Shown here: positions 1 through 10,600 of the stretch, one piece after another | How the letters are laid out: each line of letters begins with the position of its first letter | Position numbering within the stretch: the stretch's first letter is position 1 | NCBI RefSeq assembly: GCF_001640025.1 | Contig: NC_031672.1 | Span: 1,736,001-1,800,000 of the forward strand | DNA: 64,000 nucleotides | Reading direction: 5' to 3' | From: Sugiyamaella lignohabitans | Lineage: Eukaryota > Ascomycota > Dipodascomycetes > Dipodascales > Trichomonascaceae | Notes under the pieces: generated by a model | Databases searched by the model: none | The model's input: the letters and a program-made list of their open reading frames with translations, nothing else | What the model was told of the DNA's origin: nothing | Made by a program: the position numbers and the translations under genes

Positions 1-8
1 TGCATCAG

Positions 9-118
9 TACTGATCACATACATCGAATCACCTACACCAGTTCATAACCACTGATCACATACATCGAATCACCTACATCGGTGAGTAACCACTGATCAC
101 ATACATCGAATCACCTGA
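9..118. repeat. 41-bp tandem repeat, about 2.6 copies
   Basis: Three near-identical units containing CTGATCACATACATCGAATC begin at 11, 52 and 93, giving a period of 41 bp. Units differ by a few bases. The array may continue to the left of the window. Confidence 0.9.
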
Positions 119-1012
119 ATCAGTGCATTAATTTGGCTCATGAATGAAAATTAGTCACTTTAAGCAATGAAAAAAGTCCAGTTTAATGCAACAGCACATG
201 GCCGCGAGCTACCGCCATAAAACTGAAATGCCTCTATGGCCACTGGCAACTAGTTTCCGTGAAAACTGAAGTTCACTAGAGACATAACTGCTCTCTGTGT
301 GCCACTTCCGTCTTGATTCACTCGATTTTGGAGTATCCAGCAGTTCTCCTCGGCTGTCACTAACAAATAAAAGGTCTATTTTTACTATTGAATTTATTAT
401 TATTCAAGAAATAATATCCAGAGTTAAATAATGAAAGTCAAATTACTAATTTGGCTAGAATAAGCAAGAGCCACGGGTAATTTATACAAGCTTATCGGCA
501 GCACTTGCTTCACCCTTGATAACTAGCTGTACCGACGCAGGTCATGCTTTACTGACCAATCCCTCATCGAATTGCCACTACAAGCATTCGGTAAGATAAA
601 CTGATGGCGGCTATTTCAAAAAATATCTGTACGATGTAGAAACACAAGAGTAAAATTCTACTCACCGTCAGAGACATACGTGAGGTCTCAGTGCTCTGCT
701 GCCAGATTTACGGAAGGCATCAGCGCGATGCACCACTTTCTCCCAGCAAGACCTATCACCCACAACGGCCCTTTCTCTTCATCTACCAACTCAACAATAA
801 CCCCAGTACCGCCTCACTCTCGCCACACTACCTCTCCCCTACCACCAGCCAAGCATGTCAAACTCGTCTAACCCCCACAATGGGAAACTCAGGGGCAGTC
901 AAACTTAAATTCGGGGTTAGGGCTTCTACAAAACGGAAAAGATCGAGAAGGTTATCACTGATATACAATAATCTGGGTAAGGAGCAGGCAGGATTTTCCA
1001 GTGAGAGGGGTG

Positions 1013-1073
1013 TGCCTCCGGCGGCTGGGGCTCTGCCCCAGACCCCGTGGCTCCTCTCGCTTCGCTCGAGTCG
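1013..1073 (+). repeat. Double-hairpin element, tail type A
   Basis: Head TGCCTCCGGCGG, first hairpin with TCT loop, linker ACCCCGTGG and tail CTCTCGCTTCGCTCGAG then TCG. A full 61-nt copy. Confidence 0.95.
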
Positions 1074-1469
1074 TTGCGTGGGGTGGTCCAGAGCGCTGGG
1101 GAGTGATTTGGAGCCGGGATCGAAGGAGACGGTGGGAATGCAGAAATAGGAAGGTGTTAGAAGCAGCTGCCGTAGCTGCGACTGCAAATTACACTTCTTC
1201 AGTCTAATTTTGTCGACCCTAATTTTAAATTTTAATGACTCTTGCATGTGCAGAAGCAGTGTCAGAAGCAAAACAGACAGCCATTTTCCATGCTCGCTCG
1301 CCCGTTAATCACACATAAGCACGTTGAAAACCACACGCCAAATCACATGAACGCCACTAAAAGGACCCAGACCCCCAAATAAACTCAGTTCAACCCAAAT
1401 CAGGATCCCGCTAACAAACAAACAGACAGGGTCCGCAGCCAAGCGGCCCCCAAGCGGCCTCCCGACGCC

Positions 1470-1530
1470 CGACTCGAGCGAAGCGAGAGGAGCCACGGGG
1501 TCTGGGGCGGAGCCCCAGCCGCCGGAGGCA
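1470..1530 (-). repeat. Double-hairpin element, tail type A
   Basis: Full 61-nt copy in the opposite orientation to the one at 1013, about 400 bp away; first-hairpin loop TCC. Confidence 0.95.
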
Positions 1531-1710
1531 CACCGGCCTCCACCCCAGACTCTAACCAATGAGCCCTCACGCGACAAGCAGCGTGCCCCGATGGCAAAAG
1601 GACAGGAGCACGCGACTGAATGGGCCGTCAGAGTGATAAAGGGGTGCATGATGCGGATTCGGGATGCAGACACGCGGCTAGGTGGGGATGAGCAGGGCTA
1701 GGGCTGATTT

Positions 1711-1716
1711 CACGTG
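1711..1716. promoter_or_regulatory. CACGTG motif, possible bHLH site
   Basis: CACGTG here, and a second at 2164-2169 within the palindrome TTCACGTGAA. Such sites bind Pho4- and Cbf1-type bHLH factors in other yeasts, and polyphosphate genes are often Pho4 targets. The distance to PPN2 (0.8-1.2 kb) makes the link to this gene speculative. Confidence 0.3.
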
Positions 1717-2942
1717 GTGGGTTCAGGGGGACTGTGTGGGAGACGAGGATGCATGTAATTAATTTAAGGGAGCATGACAGCCTGAATGGAGGGTGTAAGG
1801 CCGGAAGGGTAGAGCGAAGAGTGTGAGGGGTTGATGGGGATATAAATAAGGGGAGGTGCTGATTTGGATTAAGATTTTTTTGTTTGTTCGTTTAATAATT
1901 AATTGAAATTATCATCAGTAACAGGCTTTATTTGTTCTGATTTGTTAGACATATTCGGTGTCGTCAGTGAAATCAGGTGTCCAGGCATTTCACCAAATTT
2001 ACGGGTAGAATAGTCAGTTACGGCTAAAAAGATACAGAAGACTACATCAGACTACAGTCAGATAAGTCAGCCACAGCTAATTTACAGATACAGCTCAGCA
2101 ACGAAAATCAGGTACGAGGTACAAAAAGCAGGTGAGCAACATCAGCCAAGAAAGACAAGTGTTCACGTGAACCACGACAGGTGAACAGGAATTTAAAAAG
2201 TTGCTTGATACAACAGACTCATTCCATAGAGTGTGTCGTCATCGAGATAGAGTCTAGATCGGTTCTCCATCAGCTGACCCTAGTGCCCTATCGCTGCGGT
2301 CCATACCAGTTCTCACAGGACCAGCCGGTTGGAAGCTCAGCCTTGCATATCCCGGTTTTTCCCACCTGAGCCACCGGCTAAGCCCGTCGGCATCATAATC
2401 TCGCTAGTGCCCAAAACGGACAATCAGATCCGAAATTAATCACACTAGTAGTTAATATCGCTAGCCCGGAAAAACGTCGATTGACTACATAAACCGGTTG
2501 AAATCGTCATCAGGGTTCGTATTGTTCTTTTTTTTTTTCATATCATCAAATCATCAAGCTTTCTATTATTATTTTTTGTCAATCATCATCAATTTTTAAA
2601 CGTAGATCACCCTATCATCGATCTATTCCACAAATAGCACTTTCACTTTAGGCCTATTTGTATTCTACCGAGTCGTTATTGTTCATTTATTTAGACTAAC
2701 AACTCGAATTCACAACCAATATCCAATCCAATAGTCGGACATCGCCAGCTCAACAACTTTTTTTTTTTGTTTCATATCCACAGTTCTCAATCAGTGGTTA
2801 GATACTTTATTACGTGCAGCTGACAGAAGTCTATTACCATCAAATAACACCCCTGCCTGATCTGGTTACATACATAACAACCGATCCTTGCAGATAACTT
2901 TTATATTCGGGCATCGACTATCACTTTTATCCTTTTAAACTT

Positions 2943-4169
2943 ATGTGGTCAGAGAAGTGTTCTAATCCAGCCAAGTCGGATTCGAATACAAATTCCCAGC
3001 CCACGTCTAATTTGACGGCACAATCTGATTCGTCTATATCTGCCCCTTATTATTATTCCGACAACGGTTTCAACTACAACACATATTCCAAGGACCTCGA
3101 AGCCGGTTACACTATGTCCGGTAACAATAACAACGGAGATACCCAACCTTTACTAGGAACAGCTGGGTCTGCTGGCTTTGGCAAGCCTCCAAAGAGATCC
3201 CGGTTATGGTCTGTGTTTATTTTTTCCGGGTTAGCAGTTTTATTCACTGCCGTTGTTTATATTTTCGCCTTCACCATTCCTAATATTCAACGATTCAAGC
3301 CAGTGCCCAACCTGGTCAGAGTCAACAGTTTGGACGAAGAGCATCTACCAAGTTACGAGGATGGCTCGAAACTTTTGTTAGTAGGTGATGTGCATGGATC
3401 ATACAGCGAGCTTAAACAGTTACTGAGAAAAGCCAAGTTCAGAAAGAATAGAGACCATTTAGTTATGCTCGGAGATTTCATCACTAAAGGAGACCGTTCT
3501 ATCGATGTCATTGAGCTGGCCATGGATCTGGGTGCTTCTTGTGTACGAGGTAATCATGAGAACGAAATTCTCGAAATGTACGCTGAATACCACCATCTTC
3601 CAAGACCCAGAGTAGCCAGTTCGACCAGTGGCAACGGCACCAGTTCGGACCAAACTTTGCCATATGAAGTGGCTGAAATGCCCCAAATGCGTACTAATAG
3701 ACTCGATGAGTCGGATGACGACGACCTTGTTCGTCTGTTGAAGCCTAAACACATTGAGTATCTTGGCAGTTGTCCATTGATTCTTCAATTAGGCGACGGG
3801 TTTGACCGAGGGTTCGGTGCTATCGCTGTTCACGCCGGTGTCATGTGGAACCTCGACAACTTAGAAGAACAAGACCCCACTACCGTCATGACTGTTCGTT
3901 CGGTGCTTCCACCAGACTATGTCACTGCCTCTGAAGAGAGTGACGGCGAGCCTTGGTACAATCTGTGGAACGAGAAGCAACGAGGAATCCCCCGCAAAGA
4001 CCGCATTGTCGTGTACTACGGCCACAACGCCCGAGACGGTCTCAACCTCCAGGAGTACACCAAGGGTCTCGACTCCGGCTGCATCAAGGGCCGCGAGCTC
4101 TCGGGTCTTCTCATCTCCGAGTCTAAACGCGGCAAATATAAAGAGAAACTCATCCAAGTAGACTGTTAA
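2943..4169 (+). CDS. PPN2: Vacuolar endopolyphosphatase, PPN2-like
   Basis: A 408-residue type II membrane protein of the metallophosphatase (PPP) superfamily. Residues 1-85 are a polar Asn/Ser-rich cytosolic tail, a single membrane segment lies at about 88-110, and the rest is lumenal catalytic domain. Metal-ligand motifs are visible: GDVHGS (148-153), a GDFITKGDRS version of GDxxDRG (177-186), GNHE (203-206), a His in VHAGV (about 296) and YYGHNA (about 356). This matches the yeast Ppn2 family, which cleaves long-chain polyphosphate in the vacuole. No intron is needed. It converges on ELP3, and a double-hairpin element starts 55 nt after the stop. Specificity for polyphosphate is inferred from the family. 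Confidence 0.85.
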   Translation: MWSEKCSNPAKSDSNTNSQPTSNLTAQSDSSISAPYYYSDNGFNYNTYSKDLEAGYTMSGNNNNGDTQPLLGTAGSAGFGKPPKRSRLWSVFIFSGLAVLFTAVVYIFAFTIPNIQRFKPVPNLVRVNSLDEEHLPSYEDGSKLLLVGDVHGSYSELKQLLRKAKFRKNRDHLVMLGDFITKGDRSIDVIELAMDLGASCVRGNHENEILEMYAEYHHLPRPRVASSTSGNGTSSDQTLPYEVAEMPQMRTNRLDESDDDDLVRLLKPKHIEYLGSCPLILQLGDGFDRGFGAIAVHAGVMWNLDNLEEQDPTTVMTVRSVLPPDYVTASEESDGEPWYNLWNEKQRGIPRKDRIVVYYGHNARDGLNLQEYTKGLDSGCIKGRELSGLLISESKRGKYKEKLIQVDC

Positions 4170-4223
4170 TTTATTTATTTTGCATCTGGTTCATCCTTTT
4201 CTTCATCCTGTTACGGGCCTTGC

Positions 4224-4284
4224 TGCCTCCGGCGGCTGGGGCTGCGCCCCAGACCCCACTGCTCCTCTCGCTTCGCTCGAGTCG
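4224..4284 (+). repeat. Double-hairpin element, tail type A
   Basis: Full copy, first-hairpin loop TGC, head facing the PPN2 stop 55 nt upstream. Confidence 0.95.
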
Positions 4285-4975
4285 GACGTCGGGGTTCTCG
4301 TGAGATCTTTTGAGTCGTGAACAACGGTTGAACGTGAACTTCATTCTAGTATAGGAAGGAAGGGCACTCGGTGAAGTTGATTCTCCTTCCGGATTGGACA
4401 GTTGAATGATCCCCGGCAATCTTCATGAACTATCTCTAGATTATGTTCTCAACAACTGTGTTAGACGGTTCAGAGCCAGGTCCTCTTTGAAAAGGAAGTC
4501 TATAAACCTTAGACTATAGCATTCAGAATCTCAACTTTCAACTCTCAGTGAACGGCCACTGAATGCTCTCAAACATCCTCAATCGATCAATAGGACTGAA
4601 TCCAGGATATAGTGAAGTTGAATGTATCACCCAACAGGGTTCACTCGGGTCGAGCCTCAAAGGTCCTGTGAGGTTTTCTGGAAAGTGAACCTATCGTTAC
4701 TCTATCGCATACCACTTATTGACGTCTTGCTATCTAGATTTTAGATGATTTTGAGTACAATCGTCAATGTACCCTCGAAAATATCAATTCAGGTATTTTT
4801 TTTTATTGAGAGTCAATGAAGTCCACTATCGTGAGCCTTCGAATGATGGCTCTGAGAGTATCAGTTTACAGGTCCTTGAATCCATGAACCCCTCAACAGG
4901 TCTGAATTTCATTTTTTAAGAACGGGAACGAATTATATCTTTTGAGTCCCCGAACGGAGTGGGACCGCCATCGCC

Positions 4976-5036
4976 CGACTCGAGCGAAGCGAGAGGAGCA
5001 GTGGGGTCTGGGGCGAAGCCCCAGCCGCCGGAGGCA
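4976..5036 (-). repeat. Double-hairpin element, tail type A
   Basis: Full copy with the loop TTC, arranged head-to-tail behind the short copy next to ELP3. Confidence 0.95.
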
Positions 5037-5046
5037 GACAGGGCAA

Positions 5047-5081
5047 CGGGGTCTGGGGCGGAGCCCCAGCTGCCGGAGGCA
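5047..5081 (-). repeat. Double-hairpin element, head only
   Basis: Only the head and first hairpin (loop TCC) are present; the second hairpin is missing. It ends 27 nt from the ELP3 stop. Confidence 0.85.
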
Positions 5082-5107
5082 GTGAAGAGGAAATAAAAAA
5101 GAGTCGA

Positions 5108-6769
5108 TTATAACATTTTGGACATGTAAGGCCCATCGAGCTCGTAGCCGAGTTTGGCGTAGTAGTTACGGACACCAACACCGGAGATAACGCTGAGTTT
5201 TTCGGAGCCGTGTTCTTCACGGGCGATGCGCTCGGCTTCTTCCATTAGAAGGGTGCCAAAACCCTGGTGCTGGAACTTTCGGGGGTCTCGCGAGTGGAGA
5301 GGCACCACTGATCCGTAGACGTGGAGTTCACGAACTAGCGAGGTGCGTTGAGAAGTCAGTTCGGGACGGAAAGTGGTCTTTTCTGAACACAGACGCAGTC
5401 TTAAAAGACCAATGAGAATGTCTTGTTTGGGGTCTTCATAACTGAGGAAAGTCTCCCAACCGCCGTTGGCAGTATAATCACGTCGAATGAGCTCGACCTG
5501 GTCTGGGTGTACTTTATGATGCACTTCTTGGATTCCGACTTCTCGAGCTCGCACGTCTCGACACTTGGTACCGAAATCCTTCATACGGGCAAGAGCCAGT
5601 TCTCGTAGATTACCATTCTCAACACCAGCAGTCACCAATGGCATTGGAATATCACGCTGAACTCTATAAATACGGGTCCATGGTGGGACCAATGCCAGAA
5701 TACGAGCTACCAAGTCAATAAGAGCATTGGCATTATACGATTTGTAAAGACCGTTTTTCCACAGCTCGTACAGACCAGTACCTCTAATGACCAGGGTAGG
5801 ATACAGTTTGAGACCGTCAGTTCGGAAAGCAGGATTCTCAAAGTACTCTCTAAACTGGTCGAGATCTCGCTCCATGCCGACATTAGGCAGATCGGGCATC
5901 ATATGACTGACAACTTTATATCCCGCATCCTTAGCAAGAGCAAATGTATTACACACTGCTTTGACGGTGTGACCACGGTTTGTATCACGAGCGACATCTT
6001 CATATACAGACTGTACACCGATTTCAAGACGGGTACAGCCATACCGTAGCATATCACTGAGATGTGTTTCTGTGCAGTAATCAGGTCTTGTCTCAATAGT
6101 GATACCAACACATTTAGTCTGAGACTGCTGGGAGAAAAGAACTGCTTCATCGACATCTTCGGTGTTGGTGTGTCCAGATAATGCATTATGAAGATTGGCG
6201 ATGAAAGATTCTCGATATTGTTGAGATAGCGACATGAACGTGCCTCCCATGATGATATATTCGACCTTGTCGATGCTGTGACCCAGCTGACGCAGCTGTT
6301 CGATTCGTCCTCGAGCCTGCTCGTAGGGATCATATCTGGCACGAATAGCACGCATCGACGTGGGTTCATAACCGGTATAAGACTGAGTTGAGTATTCAAA
6401 GTCGGAATCCGGTCCTCCTGGACAATAGACACAGATATTACCAGTGTACGCAATATGCGGACATCGGTGTGGTTTACACATGACTGCCACTACAGCAATA
6501 CCCGACGCTGTTCTTACTGGTTTGGCCTTGAGTTTCGGTAATAAGTACTTCTTGTACTGGTCGGGAATCGACGAAATAATATCTGTGAGCCTTGGCTGGG
6601 CCTTAAGTTTATACTTCTTCGACAGCCGGCCCACCAATCCATTAAGATTGACATCTTTGTTCGTCTGAAGACTCTGAATAAGTTCTAGCGAAATATCAGC
6701 ACAACATGCCAGGAACCGCTCGTGCTCCGGCGCAAGATTTTGTTTTCCTTTAGGCCCTTTCTTCGACAT
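5108..6769 (-). CDS. ELP3: Elongator catalytic subunit Elp3 (tRNA uridine carboxymethyl transferase)
   Basis: A 553-residue protein that reads colinearly with fungal Elp3. The radical-SAM domain carries the cluster cysteines C103, C113 and C116 in [14 protein letters not shown], and the C-terminal GNAT-type domain carries the acetyl-CoA loop at [16 protein letters not shown] (from residue 501). Elp3 uses acetyl-CoA and SAM chemistry to start cm5U34 modification of tRNA wobble uridines within Elongator. The start is the ATG at 6769, giving an N-terminus of normal length with a basic stretch. No intron. Two double-hairpin elements lie behind the stop. Confidence 0.97.
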   Translation of the reverse strand: MSKKGPKGKQNLAPEHERFLACCADISLELIQSLQTNKDVNLNGLVGRLSKKYKLKAQPRLTDIISSIPDQYKKYLLPKLKAKPVRTASGIAVVAVMCKPHRCPHIAYTGNICVYCPGGPDSDFEYSTQSYTGYEPTSMRAIRARYDPYEQARGRIEQLRQLGHSIDKVEYIIMGGTFMSLSQQYRESFIANLHNALSGHTNTEDVDEAVLFSQQSQTKCVGITIETRPDYCTETHLSDMLRYGCTRLEIGVQSVYEDVARDTNRGHTVKAVCNTFALAKDAGYKVVSHMMPDLPNVGMERDLDQFREYFENPAFRTDGLKLYPTLVIRGTGLYELWKNGLYKSYNANALIDLVARILALVPPWTRIYRVQRDIPMPLVTAGVENGNLRELALARMKDFGTKCRDVRAREVGIQEVHHKVHPDQVELIRRDYTANGGWETFLSYEDPKQDILIGLLRLRLCSEKTTFRPELTSQRTSLVRELHVYGSVVPLHSRDPRKFQHQGFGTLLMEEAERIAREEHGSEKLSVISGVGVRNYYAKLGYELDGPYMSKML

Positions 6770-6882
6770 CTTTATTCTCTGTTCACCGGTCTTTCAGTCC
6801 AACTTCTTCATTTTCCTGATCTGATAAGAAAAAAATATCACCACCCTAACCCCAATCTGGAAATTCAGGGGGAATGAGGGTC

Positions 6883-6943
6883 TGCCTCCGGCGGCTGGGG
6901 CTCCGCCCCAGACCCCGTGGCTCCTCTCGCTGCGCTCGAGTCG
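6883..6943 (+). repeat. Double-hairpin element, tail type A
   Basis: Full copy; first loop TCC, tail loop TGC. Confidence 0.95.
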
Positions 6944-7136
6944 TTGCGTGGGGATATGGGGCTGCATGGGCTGGCTGTTGGGATAATTTGGAGGATGTAA
7001 AGGGGTTTTAATGGCCGGAAAAAGGGTAATGACCCGGTTCGGGCGGTTGAATCGAGCTACTGGGCTCTGTACGCTCCTTAAACCCCTCGAAACGCACACT
7101 TACAGGCTTCTGGCACACCTGGCCCTCCCCAAACAA

Positions 7137-7197
7137 CGACTCGAGCGTAGCGAGAGGAGCCACGGGGTCTGGGGCAGAGCCCCAGCCGCCGGAGGCA
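7137..7197 (-). repeat. Double-hairpin element, tail type A
   Basis: Full copy; first loop TCT, tail loop TAC. Confidence 0.95.
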
Positions 7198-7361
7198 CGT
7201 CGGCCCGTCCCAAGTTTGCGGGGTATGCCGCACGCGCCGCAGCACCTGGGTGAGATGCACGGTTCCTGCCAGCGAACCAGTTGGTCCAAATCACGCTCGG
7301 CAAGCGCGAGTTATTGAAGTACAAACGAGGTTTGATTACGCCATCAGGGCTTTTTAAGTAG

Positions 7362-7369
7362 TATATAAG
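7362..7369 (+). promoter_or_regulatory. Possible TATA element of SEC16
   Basis: TATATAAG about 215 nt upstream of the proposed 5'UTR intron. Position and sequence suit a core promoter; no other evidence. Confidence 0.3.
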
Positions 7370-7577
7370 CAATTGGTAGACTGTGACAACGTGCCATAGT
7401 GACAATTGTGTTGAATCAGGAGACTTTTTGGTGAACGTGGTTGAAAAAGCCTAGTTGGACCTGTATTCACCCCGACATATCAGGCTGGCGGTCGGTGTTA
7501 GATTAGATTTGGGTTTGACGCCACGCCGTAGAAGTTTCTGGTCTCTGTATACCTCACGCAGTGTGCGATTGAGCAAG

Positions 7578-7642
7578 GTAAGAAGAAAATACTGGATTTA
7601 TGGGTAAAATTGGTGAATTGTGATTTAAGCAGGTGCTAACAG
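7578..7642 (+). other. SEC16: Possible 5'UTR intron of SEC16
   Basis: Donor GTAAGA at 7578, branch/acceptor GCTAACAG ending at 7642, eight bases before the SEC16 ATG at 7651. Length 65 nt. It carries no double-hairpin element. Confidence 0.6.
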
Positions 7643-7650
7643 GTGGTAGA

Positions 7651-10600
7651 ATGGCCGGTGCTACAGCTCCCAAGCAGGACTTGGACTCTCCTGCCAATGG
7701 CTCGTCAGATGCAGCTGCTGTAAATAATCCAGTTACAAGCACGAGTTCAAGTGCGAAAAAGAAGAAGAATAAAAAGAAAAAGAAGAAGTCTGCTTCGGCT
7801 GCTGTGGTTACTGACAATGCCAGTGTAGCTCCAGATGTGGAAAAGATTGAAGAAGATGGTGAAATTGCTGATTCGACAGCTGTGAGTAGTCCAGTGGATG
7901 TGCTAGCCTCTGGATCAGAGACGAAGGAATTAGCTGATACAGTGGCTATAGCAGTTGGACCGGAATATGCTGGGGAGCCAGAACTAGTATCACAAGAAGA
8001 GCTAGCAGCTGAAGCCGAGCCACCTGCGGAGACGATAGCTGAGCCAATTAAAGAGGTAGTTAAAGAACCAGTTGCTGAGCCTGTCGCTGAACCTGCTGTT
8101 AAGCCAGTTGAGGAGACAATTGCTGAGCCAGTTGCTGAGCCAGTTGCTGAGCCAGTTGCTGAACCAGTTGTAGCTGAACCAGTCGCTGAACCAGTTGCTG
8201 AACCAGCTGTTGAACCAGTTGTAGCTGAACCAGTTGCTGAACCACTTGTTGAACCAGTCGCTGAACCAGTTGTAGCTGAACCAGTTGCTGAACCACTTGT
8301 TGAACCACTTGTTGAACCAGTTGCTGAACCAGTTGATGAACCAGTTGCTGAGCCTGTCACTGAACCTGCTGTTAAGTTAGTTAAGGAGACAATTGCTGAA
8401 CCAGTTGTTGAATCAATTGAGGAACCAGTTGCTGAACACGTTGAAGAGCCAGTCTCTGAGCCAGCTACTGAACTGATTGAAGAACCAGTTGCTGAATTAG
8501 CTGAGAAGCCAACTACTGAGCCTGTTGCTGAACCGGTTGAAGAGCCAGTTACAGAGTCAGGTTCAAAGTCAGTTGCTGAACCATTTACTGAACCAGTTAC
8601 TGAACCAGTTACTGAATCTGTAACTGAACCTGTGGTCGCGAATACAGAAGATAAGTTATCGACTGCAGAAGCTGGTAGTGAAAATGATCGGGATTTGACA
8701 ATCTCTATTCATATTCAAGAGAGTGTGGAGGCCCCGACTGCTGCATATGAGATAGAGTCATCTAATGACGTAAATTTCGTCCAAACAAATTCTGATCAAC
8801 AAATTTTTGACGACTTGACTAAACCACAGCCTTCAGAAACAGATAACTTTTTTGATGATAAAAAGGATGATGTCCAAGAAACTAATTTCTTTGCAGAGTC
8901 GGATAAAAAAGACAATGAGCCAAACAACTTTTTTGATGAGATAGAGAAAAACGGACAACAAGAGGCCAACGCCAACAATATTTTCTCTCAAACTGCCACA
9001 GAAGGAAGCGCATCTGGTGCTGATTTTTTCTCTCAACCTGCTGTCAATTCAAAAGAGCAGCCCGAAGAGCACGACTTTTTCTCTCAGTCTGCAGTCAGTT
9101 CTAATGAACAGCCCCAAGGAGACGGCTTTTTCTCGCAACCTGCCGTCAGTTCCAATGAGCAACCCCAAGATAAGGATCTTTTCTCTCAATCAGCTGCCAA
9201 TTCTAAGGAACGACCCCAAGAAACTGACTTTTTCTCTCAAATAAGTGCGGCAAAGGGCCCATCAACCGACTCAATTGAGAATGATACCGTATCTTTGCTC
9301 CCTAGCAAGAAAAAATCCAAGCTTCATGAACACAAAAGAGACATATCTGTATTTGCTGTTGCTGACAATGACCCGTTTTTCAGTACTTTGGGCTCAACAA
9401 AGGAAGAAGGTCCTTCTGAATTCCCAGAGGAAGCTCTGCAACCACCTCAAAAAAACCTGGATAGATCGCAACCTTCTCCGTCGAGTCAGGTTGTGGAAAG
9501 CCCTGATCTAGATCGTAATCCTTTTGAGGATAATGAAACTAACCCGTTTTCCAATGACACTGCAGAAACAAATCCTTTTGGACACGAATCCGCCGATGAG
9601 AACCCATTTGGTAGTGGTGAAGCTGATGATAGTTTATTTGTTCGCCTTGCTGAACATGCAGACCCTAGTGATACGATAGCTCCTGCATCGACCCAATTAA
9701 AGTCTGATAATAGCTCTATACCTGCTACCACAGCCACTGCCCCTACTGTTGGTACTACAGCTGTTACCAGCACATTATCATCTCTTGCATTCCTTGAAGA
9801 AGACGACGATTTACTTTCTGATGAGGACGATGCTCCCCTCGCTATAGACGCTTCTCAGTCCCAAAAAATCAAAAGTCAGCCTTCTGCTACACCCGTGACT
9901 ACATCTGCTCCATTTACAACTCCCTACACGGCACCTGCTACTACAAGTACGAGTCCCTATAACTCATACTCTATTTACCAGCAGCCACCACAAGAGGAGA
10001 GACCGAAGTACACGTCTCGTTCGTCAACAGCAAATGCATTTGATTTACCAACAGGCATTATGCCCAAGCATCATGTACGACCATCTCCTTCGTATCAGAA
10101 TATGGTATCTGCCCCTGGGGTTGGAGGTTATACCCCCCGACAACCGTCTGTTTACGGAACTCCCGAACAACCTCCGACTCAAAAAACTGTTGCACCCAAA
10201 AAATCATTCTTCGAAGAACTGCCAGTTGTTCATCGTAAGCCAATGTCTCGAAAGACAAGTCAAACCTATGAACACGCATCAATTGGCGTTCCTCCACATA
10301 TTCAGCATCAACAGATTGGCAGTCAATTTGGACCTCCATTGTCAAATCAAAATTCTACTTTGCCATATTCCCCTACGATATCTGCTGCTGGACCACCTCC
10401 CATTCGTTCTCCCAGTCAAGCCCCAGCTTCTTTAGCACATAATCCTTATGCTCCATCTCCCAACTCTGGGCCACAATTGGTTGGTCAAGCTCAGAGCCAA
10501 TATCATCGGTCGTCTTCTCCCTATACACCAATTCAACATGCCATTCCTCCTTCTCATCAGCGTGGTGCAATTCCGGCAGCTAACCAATACCCCCAAGTGG

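Larger units (their letters stand above)
1..2942. other. Non-coding stretch upstream of PPN2
   Basis: I see no convincing gene here. It holds the 41-bp tandem repeat at the left edge, two inverted copies of the double-hairpin element (1013-1073 and 1470-1530), a TATAAATA at 1841-1848 about 1.1 kb before the PPN2 start, T-rich tracts around 2528-2545 and 2757-2770, and two CACGTG motifs. Open frames at 680-1673 owe much of their length to the element, which lacks stops, so I do not call them genes. Confidence 0.6.
4170..5107. other. PPN2-ELP3 convergent intergenic region
   Basis: About 940 bp between two stop codons. Double-hairpin elements lie close to each stop: 4224-4284 on the PPN2 side, 4976-5036 and 5047-5081 on the ELP3 side. 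The centre (4285-4975) is unremarkable AT-richer DNA; I see no gene in it. Confidence 0.7.
6770..7577. other. ELP3-SEC16 divergent intergenic region
   Basis: About 0.8 kb between divergent genes. It contains two double-hairpin elements facing tail-to-tail about 190 bp apart (6883-6943 plus, 7137-7197 minus) and a TATATAAG at 7362-7369 that could serve SEC16. No gene seen. Confidence 0.6.

Noticed and set aside
7554..8360. Minus-strand frame of 268 codons rich in Gly/Ser/Thr
   Set aside because: Mirror of the Glu-Pro-Val-Ala repeat in SEC16; no independent features.
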